A stretch of 64,000 bases of DNA from Chloroflexota bacterium (GCA_958295775.1 CATQHC010000009.1:558001-622000), one strand, 5' to 3'. Positions 1 through 11,609 are shown, counted from the stretch's first letter. The notes: generated from the letters alone by a model not told the origin. Numbers and translations: made by a program.

Positions 1-3000
1 ATGGCGAGGTGACCAAGCCGGAAACGATTAACTATCGCACGCTCAAGCCGGAGCGCGACGGACTATTCTGCGAACGCATTTTTGGTCCGACCAAAGACTA
101 CGAATGCTATTGCGGCAAGTACAAGCGCTACCGCTACAAGGGCATCATTTGCGATAAGTGCGGTGTCGAAGTAGCCCGCTCCCGCGTGCGCCGCGAGCGC
201 ATGGGACACATCGAGCTTGCGGCCGCAGTTAGTCACATCTGGTACTTCAAGGGCACTCCGAGCCGCCTGGGACAGTTGCTCGACATATCGCCGCGCAATT
301 TGGAACGCGTCCTCTATTTTGCTGCCTACATCATCAGCAAGGTTGAGACAGAAGCTGTGGAAGAAGCGCTCGCAAACCTGGAGGAAGAAGAGAAGGACCG
401 GCGCACACAACTCGAAGCGCGGACTCAGGAGCGCATCCAGGAAATCGAGGAGAAGCTGGTCACCGACCTGCAAGACCTCGACGACGCCATCTCCAAAGAT
501 GACGATCAAATGGACGAGTTGATCGAGCAGGCGACCGTTGCGGAAGAGCATCATGTCACGGAACTCCGCGATCAGCTTGCCGATTGGGTGGGCGTCGCTG
601 CCGAATTCGACCTCATCGTTCCCTGGCAAGAAGAGCCATTTATAACCGAAGATGAGGTGGTCGAACGAAAGCTCTTGACTGACTTTGAAAAGGCCAGCGA
701 CGAGTACATCACAAGCATCGCCGACCGGGTCCAAGTGGAGCAAGAGCAACTCAGGGAAGCCCTACCCGCAAGTCAGGAAGCCCTACGCGAAAAGGCGGAT
801 AGCGAAATCGCCGACGTGCAAGAGCAGATGGAGAAAGAACTCGCAGCGCTGCCGGACTTCATGGCGCAAAAGGCCGAAGATCTCAAGCTGCTGCAACCGC
901 TGCTGATTCTCGATGAGACCCTCTACGTGCGCCTCACGCAAACGTGCGAAGGCATGTTTGAAGCGGCTATGGGCGCCGATGGGCTGCTGGATGTTTTGCG
1001 CGGCGTCGATCTCGACGCGCTCGCGGCTCACCTGCGAGATGAGGTGCGCTCAAACTCCAGTCAAAAGCGCAAGCGAGCCATCAAGCGGATGCGCATCGTG
1101 GAGTCATTCCGACGCTCCGGCAACCGGCCGGAGTGGATGGTGCTGTCGGTGCTGCCGGTGCTGCCGCCCGATCTGCGCCCCATGGTGCAACTGGACGGCG
1201 GGCGTTTCGCCACGAGCGATCTCAACGACCTCTACCGGCGCGTCATCAACCGCAACAACCGGTTGAAGAAACTCTTAGACCTGGGCGCGCCGGAAATCAT
1301 CATCCGCAATGAAAAGCGAATGCTTCAAGAAGCAGTCGACGCGCTCGTCGACAATGGACGACGCGGACGAGCGGTAGCAGGCTCCACCGGCCACAAGCTG
1401 AAGAGCCTCTCGGACTTGCTACGCGGCAAGCAGGGGCGTTTCCGCCAGAATCTGCTAGGCAAGCGCGTAGACTACTCCGGTCGTTCCGTCATCGTCGTCG
1501 GCCCCGACTTGAAACTTCACCAGTGCGGTCTGCCGAAACGCATGGCGTTGGAGCTGTTCAAGCCTTTCGTCATGCGCACTTTGGTGGATAGCGGCCATGC
1601 TGCAACCGTGAAGATGGCAAAACGCATGGTAGAACGCGGCGCATCGGAGGTCTGGGATGCCCTGGAAGAAGTGACCACCAATCATCCGGTGTTGCTGAAT
1701 CGCGCGCCTACCCTGCACCGCCTTGGCATACAGGCGTTTGAGGTGGTGCTGGTGGAAGGAAACGCGGTACAGCTTCATCCGCTCGTCTGCCAAGCATTCA
1801 ATGCGGACTTTGACGGCGATCAGATGGCAGTGCACGTGCCCCTTTCCCGCCAAGCGCGGGAGGAGGCTTACGATCTCATGCTCTCGTCACGAAACTTGCT
1901 CCTGCCCGCCGATGGTTCACCCGTTGTCAGTCCCACGAAAGACATGGTCCTGGGGTGCTACTACCTCACCAGTTTCGAGACTCAGACCAATGGCAACGGC
2001 AGTGCGGGCCTGGATGCGGCAGAGCTCAAGTCACGCGTTTTCAATGACTTCGATGAAGTCATGCTCGCGCACGATATGGGCATGGTCGGCCTGCGTGAAG
2101 TCATCAGGATTCGGGCCAATCCCGTCGACGTGCCGGATAGCACGGAGAACCCTGACAATTCGCTTCAGTATGGCGAGCTCTATGCTGCCACGCCGGGGCA
2201 AGTGATCTTCAACCGTATTCTGCCCCGTGCATTGCGCTTCCGACAGGAGGTCATGGACAAGGGCAACCTGAAGGATGTGGTGGATGACGCTCTGCGGAGA
2301 GCCGGGCCGGACGAAGCGATTCGGCTAGTGGACGATATCAAGGAAATCGGCTTCCACTACGCCACCCTCTCCGGCTCGACAATTGCCATGTCCGACATTG
2401 AAATGCCGAGCGAGAAGACGGAAATCCTCGCTGATGCTGAAAAGCGCGTGGCACTCATCGAGCAGCAGTATAGCCGGGGGATCATCACCGATCAGGAGCA
2501 GCGGGACCTGGTAATCCGCACTTGGAAACAGGCGCAAGATGATGTCACCGACGCAGTGAAGGTAAACCTGAGCGAAGGCGGCAACGTCTTCATGATGTCG
2601 GTTTCCGGCGCGGCCAAAGGCGGCTTCGAGCAGGTGCGCCAGTTGGCTGGCATGCGCGGCTTGATGGCCGACCCGCAGGGACGCGTCATTCCATTGCCGG
2701 TGCGTTCGAACCTCCGCGAAGGCCTGAGCGTGCTCGAGTACTTCATCTCCACCCACGGGGCGCGGAAGGGTCTGGCCGATACGGCGCTGCGTACCGCAGA
2801 CTCCGGCTACTTGACCCGCCGTCTCATAGACGTGGCGCAAGACGTAATCATCCGTGAGGACGACTGCGGCGCCGCTATCGGCATTACGACGCACGCCCCG
2901 CAAGACCGCGATGTTGCCGACACCCTCGGCGAGCGCGTAACCGGTCGCTTTGCCCTGCATCCCATCATCGATCAGCGCACCGGCGAGATCATCGTGGATG

Positions 3001-4472
3001 CCGGACAACTCATCGATGACGAAGAAGCCAGGGCAATTGACGACGCGGGCCTGGAGAGCATACAGGTGCGCAGCCCCGTTACCTGCCAGGCGCGGGTAGG
3101 TGTCTGCGCCAAGTGCTACGGTCGGGACCTGGCCCGCAATGCGGTAGTGGCCGAGGGCGCTGCGGTGGGCATCATCGCCGCCCAGTCTATCGGCGAACCG
3201 GGCACCCAGCTTACCATGCGTACTTTTCACACCGGCGGTGTCGCCACCGAAGACATCACACGCGGCCTGCCGCGCGTGGAAGAGCTCTTCGAGGCGCGCC
3301 TGCCAAAGGGTGTCGCCACGATCAGCGACATTGACGGCGAGGTCGCAGTCGAACGCGCTGATGACCACCTACAGGTTACTGTGACTTCGGTCCAGACATT
3401 TGCCGAACGCATCGACGTGCCGGATGGCTTTACGCTGCTCGTTGAAGAAGGCGATGAGGTGCCGTACGGCCATGTCCTCGCCCGCCAAGAAGCAGAGGCT
3501 GAGGGACAACCGGAGGATGCCGCAGATAAAGGTGCCGAGATAGTTGAGCGGGAAATCTTCGCCCACGTCGCAGGTCGCGTGGCCTTGGAGGACGGTTTCG
3601 TTACTGTCAACTTCGAAGAAACCGAAGAGCGCGAATACGCCGTGCCGCTCTCTGCGTACTTGCTCGTCAAAGCCGGGAACACCATTCGCGCGGGTGACCA
3701 ACTCACAGAAGGTTCGAAGAACCCGCAGGATGTTCTGCGCATCCTGGGTCGTGAGGCTGTCCAGCGCTACCTCGTGGACGAAGTCCAAAAGGTGTACCGC
3801 TCGCAGGGCGTGTACATCAACGACAAGCACATAGAGGTCATCGTCCGGCAAATGTTGCGGCGTGTCCGCATCGAACACGCCGGCGACACTGATTATCTCC
3901 CAGGAGAGCTCGTGGATAGGCTCAAGTTCGAGGAGTCCAACGAGCGCGTTCTGGCCGAAGGCGGGGAGGCGGTTACTGCCGAACAGATGCTGCTCGGCAT
4001 TACCAAGTCCAGCCTGCAGACGGACTCGTTCCTGGCTGCAGCCTCGTTCCAGGAAACTACCCGCGTTCTTACCGACGCCGCGCTTGAAGGTACGGTAGAC
4101 CGTTTGGTGAGCCTCAAAGAGAACGTCATTATCGGCAAGCTCATTCCGGCCGGTACCGGCATTCGCGCCCGCGAAGAGGCAGCCGCATTGCGTAGCCAAC
4201 AGGCCGCGGAACAGGCGGCTGCAGCCCTCTTTACGGATGAGGACGAATCCGACGGTGATGAGAAAGAGGCGGTCGCCGCGTCTGCGGCGAAGTCGGCCGC
4301 GACGTTGCAGGAACAAGCTACGCGATTCTTTGAGAGCGGCGATGGCGAGGAACCTGCTGCGGAGGCTAGCCAGGAAGTCCCGGCCGCGGAGATATCTCGC
4401 GAAGAACCCGACGGCGATGCATCTTCACACGAACCTACCGCGGAAGCATCGTCCGAAGAACCCGCGACGTAG
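1..4472 (+). CDS. rpoC: DNA-directed RNA polymerase subunit beta' (5'-truncated by the window edge)
   Basis: [29 protein letters not shown] at the N-terminal side, zinc-finger [23 protein letters not shown], active site [12 protein letters not shown]. The frame is open through base 1, so the listed GTG at 9 is internal. Confidence 0.98.
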   Translation, partial: GEVTKPETINYRTLKPERDGLFCERIFGPTKDYECYCGKYKRYRYKGIICDKCGVEVARSRVRRERMGHIELAAAVSHIWYFKGTPSRLGQLLDISPRNLERVLYFAAYIISKVETEAVEEALANLEEEEKDRRTQLEARTQERIQEIEEKLVTDLQDLDDAISKDDDQMDELIEQATVAEEHHVTELRDQLADWVGVAAEFDLIVPWQEEPFITEDEVVERKLLTDFEKASDEYITSIADRVQVEQEQLREALPASQEALREKADSEIADVQEQMEKELAALPDFMAQKAEDLKLLQPLLILDETLYVRLTQTCEGMFEAAMGADGLLDVLRGVDLDALAAHLRDEVRSNSSQKRKRAIKRMRIVESFRRSGNRPEWMVLSVLPVLPPDLRPMVQLDGGRFATSDLNDLYRRVINRNNRLKKLLDLGAPEIIIRNEKRMLQEAVDALVDNGRRGRAVAGSTGHKLKSLSDLLRGKQGRFRQNLLGKRVDYSGRSVIVVGPDLKLHQCGLPKRMALELFKPFVMRTLVDSGHAATVKMAKRMVERGASEVWDALEEVTTNHPVLLNRAPTLHRLGIQAFEVVLVEGNAVQLHPLVCQAFNADFDGDQMAVHVPLSRQAREEAYDLMLSSRNLLLPADGSPVVSPTKDMVLGCYYLTSFETQTNGNGSAGLDAAELKSRVFNDFDEVMLAHDMGMVGLREVIRIRANPVDVPDSTENPDNSLQYGELYAATPGQVIFNRILPRALRFRQEVMDKGNLKDVVDDALRRAGPDEAIRLVDDIKEIGFHYATLSGSTIAMSDIEMPSEKTEILADAEKRVALIEQQYSRGIITDQEQRDLVIRTWKQAQDDVTDAVKVNLSEGGNVFMMSVSGAAKGGFEQVRQLAGMRGLMADPQGRVIPLPVRSNLREGLSVLEYFISTHGARKGLADTALRTADSGYLTRRLIDVAQDVIIREDDCGAAIGITTHAPQDRDVADTLGERVTGRFALHPIIDQRTGEIIVDAGQLIDDEEARAIDDAGLESIQVRSPVTCQARVGVCAKCYGRDLARNAVVAEGAAVGIIAAQSIGEPGTQLTMRTFHTGGVATEDITRGLPRVEELFEARLPKGVATISDIDGEVAVERADDHLQVTVTSVQTFAERIDVPDGFTLLVEEGDEVPYGHVLARQEAEAEGQPEDAADKGAEIVEREIFAHVAGRVALEDGFVTVNFEETEEREYAVPLSAYLLVKAGNTIRAGDQLTEGSKNPQDVLRILGREAVQRYLVDEVQKVYRSQGVYINDKHIEVIVRQMLRRVRIEHAGDTDYLPGELVDRLKFEESNERVLAEGGEAVTAEQMLLGITKSSLQTDSFLAAASFQETTRVLTDAALEGTVDRLVSLKENVIIGKLIPAGTGIRAREEAAALRSQQAAEQAAAALFTDEDESDGDEKEAVAASAAKSAATLQEQATRFFESGDGEEPAAEASQEVPAAEISREEPDGDASSHEPTAEASSEEPAT

Positions 4473-4517
4473 TTCGCATCCGGCTGACTGCGTAGAGGGG
4501 TTGTTTGTACGCTTTGA

Positions 4518-4562
4518 GAGCAGGGCAGGGGTGAGTACTTAGCGCTCGCTCCTGCCCTGCTC
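4518..4562 (+). terminator. Stem-loop downstream of rpoC
   Basis: GAGCAGGGCAGG (4518-4529) pairs with CCTGCCCTGCTC (4551-4562), followed by gctttctc. The loop is long (about 21 nt). Confidence 0.5.
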
Positions 4563-4602
4563 GCTTTCTCACAACTGCGACGTCGCGCTCCCGAAGGACG
4601 AG

Positions 4603-5070
4603 CTATGCCTGGCGGCGAGGTGTCTCCCGGTCCTCTGAATTGAGGATGATGGTCACCGGCCCGTCGTTGACAAGCGATAGTTGCATCATCGCGCCGAACT
4701 CGCCGCAGGCGACGGCAATCCCCCGCTCGCGCAGACTGCTGACAACCTGCGCAAGCAGTGGTTCCGCTTCCGTCGGCCGGGCGGACTTGGTAAAGCTCGG
4801 CCGGCGGCCCTTTCGGGTCTCGCCGTAGAGCGTGAACTGGGACACCACGAGCAGGGCGCCCCCCACGTCTTGCACGGAGAGATTCATCTTGTCCGCAGCA
4901 TCGCTAAAGATGCGCAACGTGGCAAGCTTTGTTGCAATGTAGGCCGCGTCATCCTCGGTATCGCCCGTTTTCACCGCGATGAGGACAACAAGCCCTTGCT
5001 CGATGCGGGCGACAAGTCTCTCTTCAACGTCGACGCGTGCTTCGCGCACGCGTTGCACCACAGCCAACAT
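4603..5070 (-). CDS. dtd: D-aminoacyl-tRNA deacylase
   Basis: MLAVVQRVREARVDV..., SQFTLYG, GRRPSFTKSARP and NDGPVTIIL are characteristic DTD motifs. Confidence 0.95.
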   Translation of the reverse strand: MLAVVQRVREARVDVEERLVARIEQGLVVLIAVKTGDTEDDAAYIATKLATLRIFSDAADKMNLSVQDVGGALLVVSQFTLYGETRKGRRPSFTKSARPTEAEPLLAQVVSSLRERGIAVACGEFGAMMQLSLVNDGPVTIILNSEDRETPRRQA

Positions 5071-5417
5071 AAAGTTATCCTAAAGGGGCTTTAACGTAGT
5101 GACAGTGCTCTTGCAGAGTATACCATGCGCTTGGGTGCGCCTTGGCATGCCACAACGGCTATTGCTGGGGTATAATGGGGACTAGGAGTGCGCCATACCT
5201 AAGACGGTGTGTGCGGATCGATTGAGTGCGGATGACGCCTCCCCGGTTCGGTTCGCGCTCGCAACAAAGCGCACAAGAGTGTGCGGAAATCATGCAACAA
5301 TAGGCGGCACAGTGTGGCATGCCCTTGGGGGGCGCAGGCTTTACGCTGTTATTTGCGCGCGATGTGATTTCTCGCAAGAGGCTTCCAGCCTGCGGTGCCA
5401 AAGGAGGTAACACGGGA

Positions 5418-6461
5418 ATGGGTCAAAGCCAGAAACCAACCGACCGGATCTCGGACGCGGAACTTCCGGTACGCGAAGCCGGCGATCTCGGCAACTACGA
5501 AAACGACCAACTTCTCGACTTCTATGCCAGCATGCTATTCGTGCGGCGCTTTGAAGAGCGGGTCGCCGAAATGTATCTGCGCGCCAAGATTGGCGGCTAC
5601 TGTCACCTCAATATTGGCGAAGAGGCCACGGTCGTGGGCACGCTCAAGGCCTTGCGCGAGGACGATTACTTCTTTGGTAGTTACCGTACTCATGGTTTTG
5701 CCATTGTCCGAGACCTAGCGCCCGGCGCGGTCATGGCGGAGCTCTTTGGCAAGCGGGATGGCTGCGCGCGCGGCCGCGGCGGTTCGATGCACCTGGTCGA
5801 CCCCGATCGGCGTTTCATGGGTGGGTATGGCATCGTTGGCGGCAGCATTCCCCTTTCCACTGGGGTCGCATTCGCAAGCAAGTACCGCAGCACGGACGAG
5901 ATTGTCATGTCGGTCTTTGGCGACGGCGCGACCAATATCGGCGCCTTCCACGAAGCCCTCAATATGGCCTCTTTGTGGAAGTTGCCCAATCTTTTCATTT
6001 GCACCAACAATCAATACGGCATGGGCACCAGCGTTGCGCGCGCCTCCGCAGTCACCGAACTATGGAAGAAGGGCGTCGCTTACGATATCCCCGGGTACAA
6101 GGTCAACGGCATGGATGTGCTGGCGGTCTATCAGCTCACGAAGAAGCTAGTGGAAGAAGTGCGCCGCACAAAAGAGCCGATATTCGTCGAGTGCGTAACC
6201 TACCGCTACCGGGGCCACTCAATGGCCGACGCGGGCAAGAATTACCGCACCGATGAGGAAATGGCAGCATGGCGCAAACGCGACCCGGTGGAGAACTTTC
6301 GCAAGCGTCTGCTCGAGGGCGAGATCTTCACGCAAAAGGACGCCGACGCCATTGAGGAAGAGGTGCTTGCCAAGGTGCAAGACGCGGTAGACTATGCCGA
6401 AGCGAGCCCCTTCCCTGACGTAGCCGATCTTCAACAGTTCGTCTACGCGGAGAATGCGTAG
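5418..6461 (+). CDS. pdhA: Pyruvate dehydrogenase E1 component, alpha subunit
   Basis: RGRGGSMHL, GDGATNIGAFHEALNMA...NNQYGMGTS (TPP motif), YRYRGHSMAD. ATG at 5418 is preceded by AAGGAGG at 5401, so the longer ORF start is not preferred. Confidence 0.93.
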   Translation: MGQSQKPTDRISDAELPVREAGDLGNYENDQLLDFYASMLFVRRFEERVAEMYLRAKIGGYCHLNIGEEATVVGTLKALREDDYFFGSYRTHGFAIVRDLAPGAVMAELFGKRDGCARGRGGSMHLVDPDRRFMGGYGIVGGSIPLSTGVAFASKYRSTDEIVMSVFGDGATNIGAFHEALNMASLWKLPNLFICTNNQYGMGTSVARASAVTELWKKGVAYDIPGYKVNGMDVLAVYQLTKKLVEEVRRTKEPIFVECVTYRYRGHSMADAGKNYRTDEEMAAWRKRDPVENFRKRLLEGEIFTQKDADAIEEEVLAKVQDAVDYAEASPFPDVADLQQFVYAENA

Positions 6462-6463
6462 GC

Positions 6464-6730
6464 ATGGCAGTGTACGATACTCACCGAGCCGTGAAGACGC
6501 TCACTGCCGCCGGCTTCAGTGAGGCAAAGGCGGAAGCCATGATTGATGCTATGGGCGACTCCCATGATGCACTCGCCACTAAAGCCGACCTGAATAAATT
6601 GGCTCAGTCTACCAAAGCCGACTTGCGAGAGCTAGAGTTGCGCATGCGCTTACATCTGGGGGCATACGTGTTTGCAGCGGCCGGCCTTGTAATAGCAGTG
6701 CTGCTCGCATTGGAGTGGTTGCCGCGCTAA
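6464..6730 (+). CDS. Small coiled-coil protein with C-terminal TM helix (DUF1640/CCDC90-like)
   Basis: GFSEAKAEAMIDAM...LATKADLNKLAQSTKADLRELELRMRLHLGAYVFAAAGLVIAVLLAL: KADL heptads followed by one hydrophobic helix. Confidence 0.65.
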   Translation: MAVYDTHRAVKTLTAAGFSEAKAEAMIDAMGDSHDALATKADLNKLAQSTKADLRELELRMRLHLGAYVFAAAGLVIAVLLALEWLPR

Positions 6731-6787
6731 GCACTATTGGCTGGTGGCTCCATTTTGCCACCAACTAGCTCAGGGAGCACAAGACCA

Positions 6788-7765
6788 ATGGCCGAAATCA
6801 CGTATCGTGAAGCCTTGCGCGATGCCCTCATTGAGGAAATGGACCAAGACCCGGATGTCTTCATCATGGGTGAAGAGGTGGGTGTCTTCCAAGGCGCATA
6901 CAAGGTCACTGAAGGCTTGCTCGACCGTTTTGGCGAAAAGCGGGTCGTCGATACACCGATTGCCGAGGAAGGCTTTATCGGTATTGGCGCCGGCGCCGCG
7001 ATGACGGGTTTACGCCCCGTCGTAGAGTTGATGACGATCAACTTCGGCATGGTTGCAATGGACCAGATCGCGAACCATGCCGCCAAGATCAGCTATATGT
7101 TCGGCGGCAGACTCAAGTGCCCCATGGTCATTCGCGCTCCCGGCGGCGGCGGTCAGCAGCTTACGGCCCAACACTCGCACAGCCTGGACGTGTGGTTTGC
7201 GTACATTCCCGGCCTAAAGGTGGTCGCACCGGCGGTGCCGGCCGATGCCAAGGGCATGCTCAAGACCGCCATTCGCGACGATAATCCTGTGATGTTCTTG
7301 GAACATCTCTGGCTCTACAACACCAAGGGCGTGGTGCCGGAAGGCGAGCATACGGTGCCCTTTGGGGAAGCTGACGTGAAACGCGTGGGCAGCGATGTCA
7401 CCCTCATCGCGCACTCGCGGATGGTCCTCTTCGCGTTGCAAGCTGCCGCGCAGTTGAGCGAAGAAGGCATAAGCGTGGAAGTCATAGACCTGCGCAGCAT
7501 TCGCCCATTGGACGCGGAGACTCTCGTCCACTCGGTGCAGAAGACGAATCACTGTGTCATAGCCGAAGAAGAGCACCGCTCTTTTGGCGTCAATGCCGAA
7601 GTGGCCGCGACCATCTATGAAGAAGCGTTTGACTACCTGGATGCCCCCATCGAGCGCGTAGGCGGCGTGGAAGTGCCCATGCCGTATTCCAAACCCTTGG
7701 AGCAAGAAGTGATTCCCAGCCCGGCAAAGATCGTGGACGCCGTCAAGCGAACCCTCGGCAGCTAA
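6788..7765 (+). CDS. pdhB: Pyruvate dehydrogenase E1 component, beta subunit
   Basis: MAEITYREALRDALIEEMDQDPDVFIMGEEVG..., DTPIAEEGFIGIGAGAA, RAPGGGG. Confidence 0.93.
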   Translation: MAEITYREALRDALIEEMDQDPDVFIMGEEVGVFQGAYKVTEGLLDRFGEKRVVDTPIAEEGFIGIGAGAAMTGLRPVVELMTINFGMVAMDQIANHAAKISYMFGGRLKCPMVIRAPGGGGQQLTAQHSHSLDVWFAYIPGLKVVAPAVPADAKGMLKTAIRDDNPVMFLEHLWLYNTKGVVPEGEHTVPFGEADVKRVGSDVTLIAHSRMVLFALQAAAQLSEEGISVEVIDLRSIRPLDAETLVHSVQKTNHCVIAEEEHRSFGVNAEVAATIYEEAFDYLDAPIERVGGVEVPMPYSKPLEQEVIPSPAKIVDAVKRTLGS

Positions 7766-7792
7766 GCCGGTAGGAGAGGATATTCGGCAGAT

Positions 7793-9031
7793 ATGGCACG
7801 CGAAATTCCCATGCCGCGGCTGAGCGACACGATGGAGGAAGGCAGAGTCCTGCAGTGGTATAAGCAGGTGGGCGATAGCGTCAAGAAAGGCGAGTTGCTC
7901 GCTGAAATCGAAACCGACAAGGCCGTGATGGACCTCGAGTCGGTGGAGGATGGAATTCTGCTGCAACTTATCGTTGCAGAGGGTGGCGCGGCCGCCTTGG
8001 GTGCGCCGATAGCACTCGTGGGAGATGAGAGCGAATTAGGCAAGGAAATTGCCGCTGCCGCGCCCAGCGCGGCAGGCGAAGCAGCCCCTCAGCCAAGCAC
8101 TGCCGGAACTGACGGCGCCACCGCTAGCACCGCTACTCCTCCCCCGCAGCCTGCCAGTGCAGCGGTCGCTGGAGACGCTGCCGGCCGCATCAAAGCGTCG
8201 CCGCTCGCGCGTCGCCTCGCTGCGGAGCAGGGCATTGATCTTACCAAGATAAAGGGCACTGGGCCCGGCGGTCGCATCGTCAAGGAAGATGTTGAGAACG
8301 CGGCGCACGTTGTCGCGGTAGCAGACGATCCTGCCGCTGAGCCAATTTCCTCTGAGGTAGCCTCGCTCTCCCGCATGCAGTCCACAATTGTCCGGCGTAT
8401 GCTGGAAAGCAAGACGACGGTGCCGCACTTCTACGTGACGATGGAAGTGGACATGGGCGCGGCAAGGGAGATGCGCGCCCAAGTCAATGCGGCCTGGAAT
8501 GAAGAAGAGCGCATTAGCTTCAACGACATCATTATCAGAGCATCCGCGCTCGCTCTAATGCGGCATCCGGAAGCCAACGGCTCCTATCGCGACGGTGGGT
8601 TTGTCTACCATCAAGAAGCAAACATCGGGATTGCCGTGGCCGTGCCGGACGGTTTGCTTGTCCCCGTGCTCAAGAACTGTGACACCAAGCCGCTCCGCCG
8701 CTTGACAGCGGAAGCCAAAGTGCTGGTGGAGCGTACCCGCGCCGGCAAGAATAGACCGGGCGACTTAGAAGGTGGCACCTTTACCGTCTCAAATCTCGGC
8801 ATGTTCGGCGTGCGCGACTTCTACGCGATCGTGAACCCGCCCCAAGCAGCCATTATTGCCGTAGGGGCGATTGAGCCGCGGCCCGTCGTCCGCGAGGGTG
8901 AGATCGTAGTGGGCGACATCATGAACCTTAGTCTCTCCGCCGATCACCGCATTCTCTACGGCGCGCCTGCGGCTGAGTTCTTGCGCGACCTGAAGGACCT
9001 CTTGGAGAATCCCTATAATCTCCTCGGCTAA
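7793..9031 (+). CDS. pdhC: Dihydrolipoamide acetyltransferase (E2)
   Basis: Lipoyl motif IETDKAVMDLES, Ala/Pro linker, E3-binding domain SPLARRLAAEQGIDLTKIKGTGPGGRIVKEDV, catalytic DHRILYGAPAAEFL. Confidence 0.94.
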   Translation: MAREIPMPRLSDTMEEGRVLQWYKQVGDSVKKGELLAEIETDKAVMDLESVEDGILLQLIVAEGGAAALGAPIALVGDESELGKEIAAAAPSAAGEAAPQPSTAGTDGATASTATPPPQPASAAVAGDAAGRIKASPLARRLAAEQGIDLTKIKGTGPGGRIVKEDVENAAHVVAVADDPAAEPISSEVASLSRMQSTIVRRMLESKTTVPHFYVTMEVDMGAAREMRAQVNAAWNEEERISFNDIIIRASALALMRHPEANGSYRDGGFVYHQEANIGIAVAVPDGLLVPVLKNCDTKPLRRLTAEAKVLVERTRAGKNRPGDLEGGTFTVSNLGMFGVRDFYAIVNPPQAAIIAVGAIEPRPVVREGEIVVGDIMNLSLSADHRILYGAPAAEFLRDLKDLLENPYNLLG

Positions 9032-9063
9032 GCTGCCAGGCAACCAAACTCCTTGGCACATGC

Positions 9064-9090
9064 ATAGGGCGAACCGGACGTTCGCCCTAT
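9064..9090 (+). terminator. Intrinsic terminator-like hairpin after pdhC
   Basis: Perfect 11-bp stem ATAGGGCGAAC/GTTCGCCCTAT with 5-nt loop CGGAC, followed by TTTGATTCTT. Confidence 0.75.
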
Positions 9091-9210
9091 TTGATTCTTA
9101 CGCCGCGCTTTCGGCAAGATGGAGTCAGTACATCTGACGAGAAACTAAAGAAAAACTAGAGCAGGGATTGCCGCCCGCGGGCTGGCGCGATCACCTGAAG
9201 GAAAGGCGCA

Positions 9211-10626
9211 ATGGCAGAATCCTCATACGATGTCGTGATTATCGGCGGTGGGCCGGGGGGCTATCCGGCCGCTATTCGCGGCACGCAGCTTGGGCTGAAG
9301 ATAGCGGTGGTAGAGAAAGAAAAGCTCGGCGGCATTTGTCTCCACAAGGGCTGCATCCCAACGAAGGCGCTGCTCGAATCTGCCGAGCACTTGCACTATG
9401 CCCGCGACGAAAGCGAATCTTTCGGTATCATCGCCCCGGATGTCTCTTTCGACTACGCCAAGGTGCTCGCCCGCAAGTCCCACGTAATAGGGCAGCTCCA
9501 CAAAGGCATCCAGGGCCTATTGAAAAGAAATAAGATAGATGTCTACTTCGGCACCGGATCCTTAACGTCGCCGCAATCGGTGCACGTAGCAAGCAGTGAC
9601 GGCGGCCATGACCTCCGCGCGACAAACATCATCATCGCGACGGGCTCGCGCCCACGCAGCCTGCCTGGGCTGGCAATTGACGGCAAGGCCGTGATTAGCA
9701 GTGACCACGCACTCGAGCTAACGACACTGCCGGATTCCGCCATCATCCTGGGGGCGGGGGCGGTTGGCGTGGAGTGGGCCAGCCTGCTCCATGACTTCGG
9801 CGTGTCGGTGACGGTCGTTGAGGTCATGCCTACGCTGGTGCCGCTGGAAGACGCGGACATCGGCAAAGAACTCGGCCGCTCTTTCAAGCGGCGCGGCATC
9901 ACGGTCAAGACCGACGCAAAACTAATCGTTGACAGTGTAAAATCCGCCAAGGATTCCGTTACAGTCGCCATTGAAACGCAAGGCAAGCTGGAGTCCCTGC
10001 AGGCAGACAAATTGCTGGTTGCAGTGGGGCGTGCCGGCAATATCGAAGACTTGGGACTGGAAACTGTCGGCGTGACCGCGGAGCGGGGCGTCATTCCAGT
10101 TGACGGATACGGCCGCACGAATGTACCGCACGTCTACGCGATTGGCGACGTCGCCGGCGGATACTTGCTGGCCCACAAAGCCACTGCCGAAGGGCACGCC
10201 GCCGTGGAACACATCGCCGGCGAGGAGGCTTTCCCGCTCGATCCTACGCGGGTGCCGCGGGCCACGTACTGCCGCCCTGAAATCGCCAGCATCGGTCTCA
10301 CGGAGCAAGAGGCGAGCGAGCAAGACAAAGACGTGCAGATAGGTCGTTTTCCCTTTGCCGCGCTGGGTAAAGCGCTGATAAAGGGACAGACCGAGGGCTT
10401 TGTGAAGATGATTTGCGACGCGAAAACGGGTGAAATCCTGGGAACCCATGTCATCGGCCCCAATGCGACCGACATCGTCGCTGAGATGGGACTGGCCCAA
10501 CTGTTGGAGGCAACTCCGTTGGAAGTCGGCCTCAACATGCATCCCCATCCAACGCTGGCGGAAGCAATCATGGAAGCATCTTGGGACGTGAACCGCCGTG
10601 CGGTCCACGTCTTTCGCAGACGCTAG
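9211..10626 (+). CDS. lpdA: Dihydrolipoyl dehydrogenase (E3)
   Basis: GGGPGGYPAAIRGTQLG, redox-active GGICLHKGCIPTKALL, C-terminal MHPHPTLAEAIMEA. Confidence 0.95.
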   Translation: MAESSYDVVIIGGGPGGYPAAIRGTQLGLKIAVVEKEKLGGICLHKGCIPTKALLESAEHLHYARDESESFGIIAPDVSFDYAKVLARKSHVIGQLHKGIQGLLKRNKIDVYFGTGSLTSPQSVHVASSDGGHDLRATNIIIATGSRPRSLPGLAIDGKAVISSDHALELTTLPDSAIILGAGAVGVEWASLLHDFGVSVTVVEVMPTLVPLEDADIGKELGRSFKRRGITVKTDAKLIVDSVKSAKDSVTVAIETQGKLESLQADKLLVAVGRAGNIEDLGLETVGVTAERGVIPVDGYGRTNVPHVYAIGDVAGGYLLAHKATAEGHAAVEHIAGEEAFPLDPTRVPRATYCRPEIASIGLTEQEASEQDKDVQIGRFPFAALGKALIKGQTEGFVKMICDAKTGEILGTHVIGPNATDIVAEMGLAQLLEATPLEVGLNMHPHPTLAEAIMEASWDVNRRAVHVFRRR

Positions 10627-10685
10627 CAGCTATGAAGCCTACCTGAAATCGCAATCTTGGAAACGCAGTCTTGGAGCAAATAACT

Positions 10686-11588
10686 ATGGCGACAAGTTTC
10701 GACGTACGCGACCCAGCCTTCCTCAAGCTCGTGCCGCAAGACGCGGAACTCGAGCGCGTTGCGGGCGGCTTCAAGTTTACCGAAGGGCCGGTCTGGCGGG
10801 ACGACACCTTGCTGTTTAGCGATATTCCTAACAACCGGACCGTGCGCTGGCAGGAGTCGGAAGAAGGCTTCTCTGTCTCCACTTATCGCACACCTTCGGG
10901 CAACGCGAACGGCCTGACGCTGGATCGTGAAAGCCGCCTCATCTCGTGCGAACACTCAGCGCGCCGCGTGAGCCGCCAAGAAGCTGACGGCACCTATGTG
11001 ACTCTGGCCGATTCGTATCAAGGGAAAAGCCTCAACAGCCCCAACGACGTGGTTGTGCGTTCCGACGGCGCCATTTTCTTTACCGATCCTCCCTACGGCG
11101 TCGAGGACCTGGGGCTACAGCCGGACCTGGACTTCCGGGGTGTCTACATGATTACGACCGATGGCGCGCTACGGCTTTTGGTTGACGACTTCGACCGGCC
11201 GAACGGTCTCGCCTTCTCACCCGACGAGAAGACGCTCTATATCGACGACAGCCGGCGGCGCCACGTGCGCGCGTTCACGGTGCATGCTGACGGCGCGCTG
11301 ACGGACGGGCGGCTCTGGACGGACATGAACTCCTCCGATGCCGGCAGTCCCGACGGCATGAAGGTAGACCGCAACGGCAACGTCTATTGCACCGGTCCGG
11401 GCGGCATCTGGGTGATGAATCCGGCAGGCCACGTGTTAGGCCGGATCATCGGTGACGAACAGCCCGCAAACCTGGCCTGGGGTGATGGTGATTGGAGCGC
11501 TCTCTACGTGACTGCCCGCACGAGCCTCTACCGCATTCGTCTCAACACGACCGGCATTCCCGTGCCAATCTCACAAAGCAGGAATTGA
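10686..11588 (+). CDS. SMP-30/gluconolactonase/LRE family protein
   Basis: FTEGPVWRDDTLLFSDIPNNRTVRW, SPNDVVVRSDGAIFFTDPPYG, PDGMKVDRNGNVYCTGPGGIWV. Confidence 0.9.
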   Translation: MATSFDVRDPAFLKLVPQDAELERVAGGFKFTEGPVWRDDTLLFSDIPNNRTVRWQESEEGFSVSTYRTPSGNANGLTLDRESRLISCEHSARRVSRQEADGTYVTLADSYQGKSLNSPNDVVVRSDGAIFFTDPPYGVEDLGLQPDLDFRGVYMITTDGALRLLVDDFDRPNGLAFSPDEKTLYIDDSRRRHVRAFTVHADGALTDGRLWTDMNSSDAGSPDGMKVDRNGNVYCTGPGGIWVMNPAGHVLGRIIGDEQPANLAWGDGDWSALYVTARTSLYRIRLNTTGIPVPISQSRN

Positions 11589-11609
11589 TTGACGGCCGTC
11601 TGGTTACGC

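Noticed and set aside
2325-4316. Minus-strand ORFs of 347 and 315 aa within rpoC
   Set aside because: Antisense shadows of rpoC; RpoC conservation explains the sequence.
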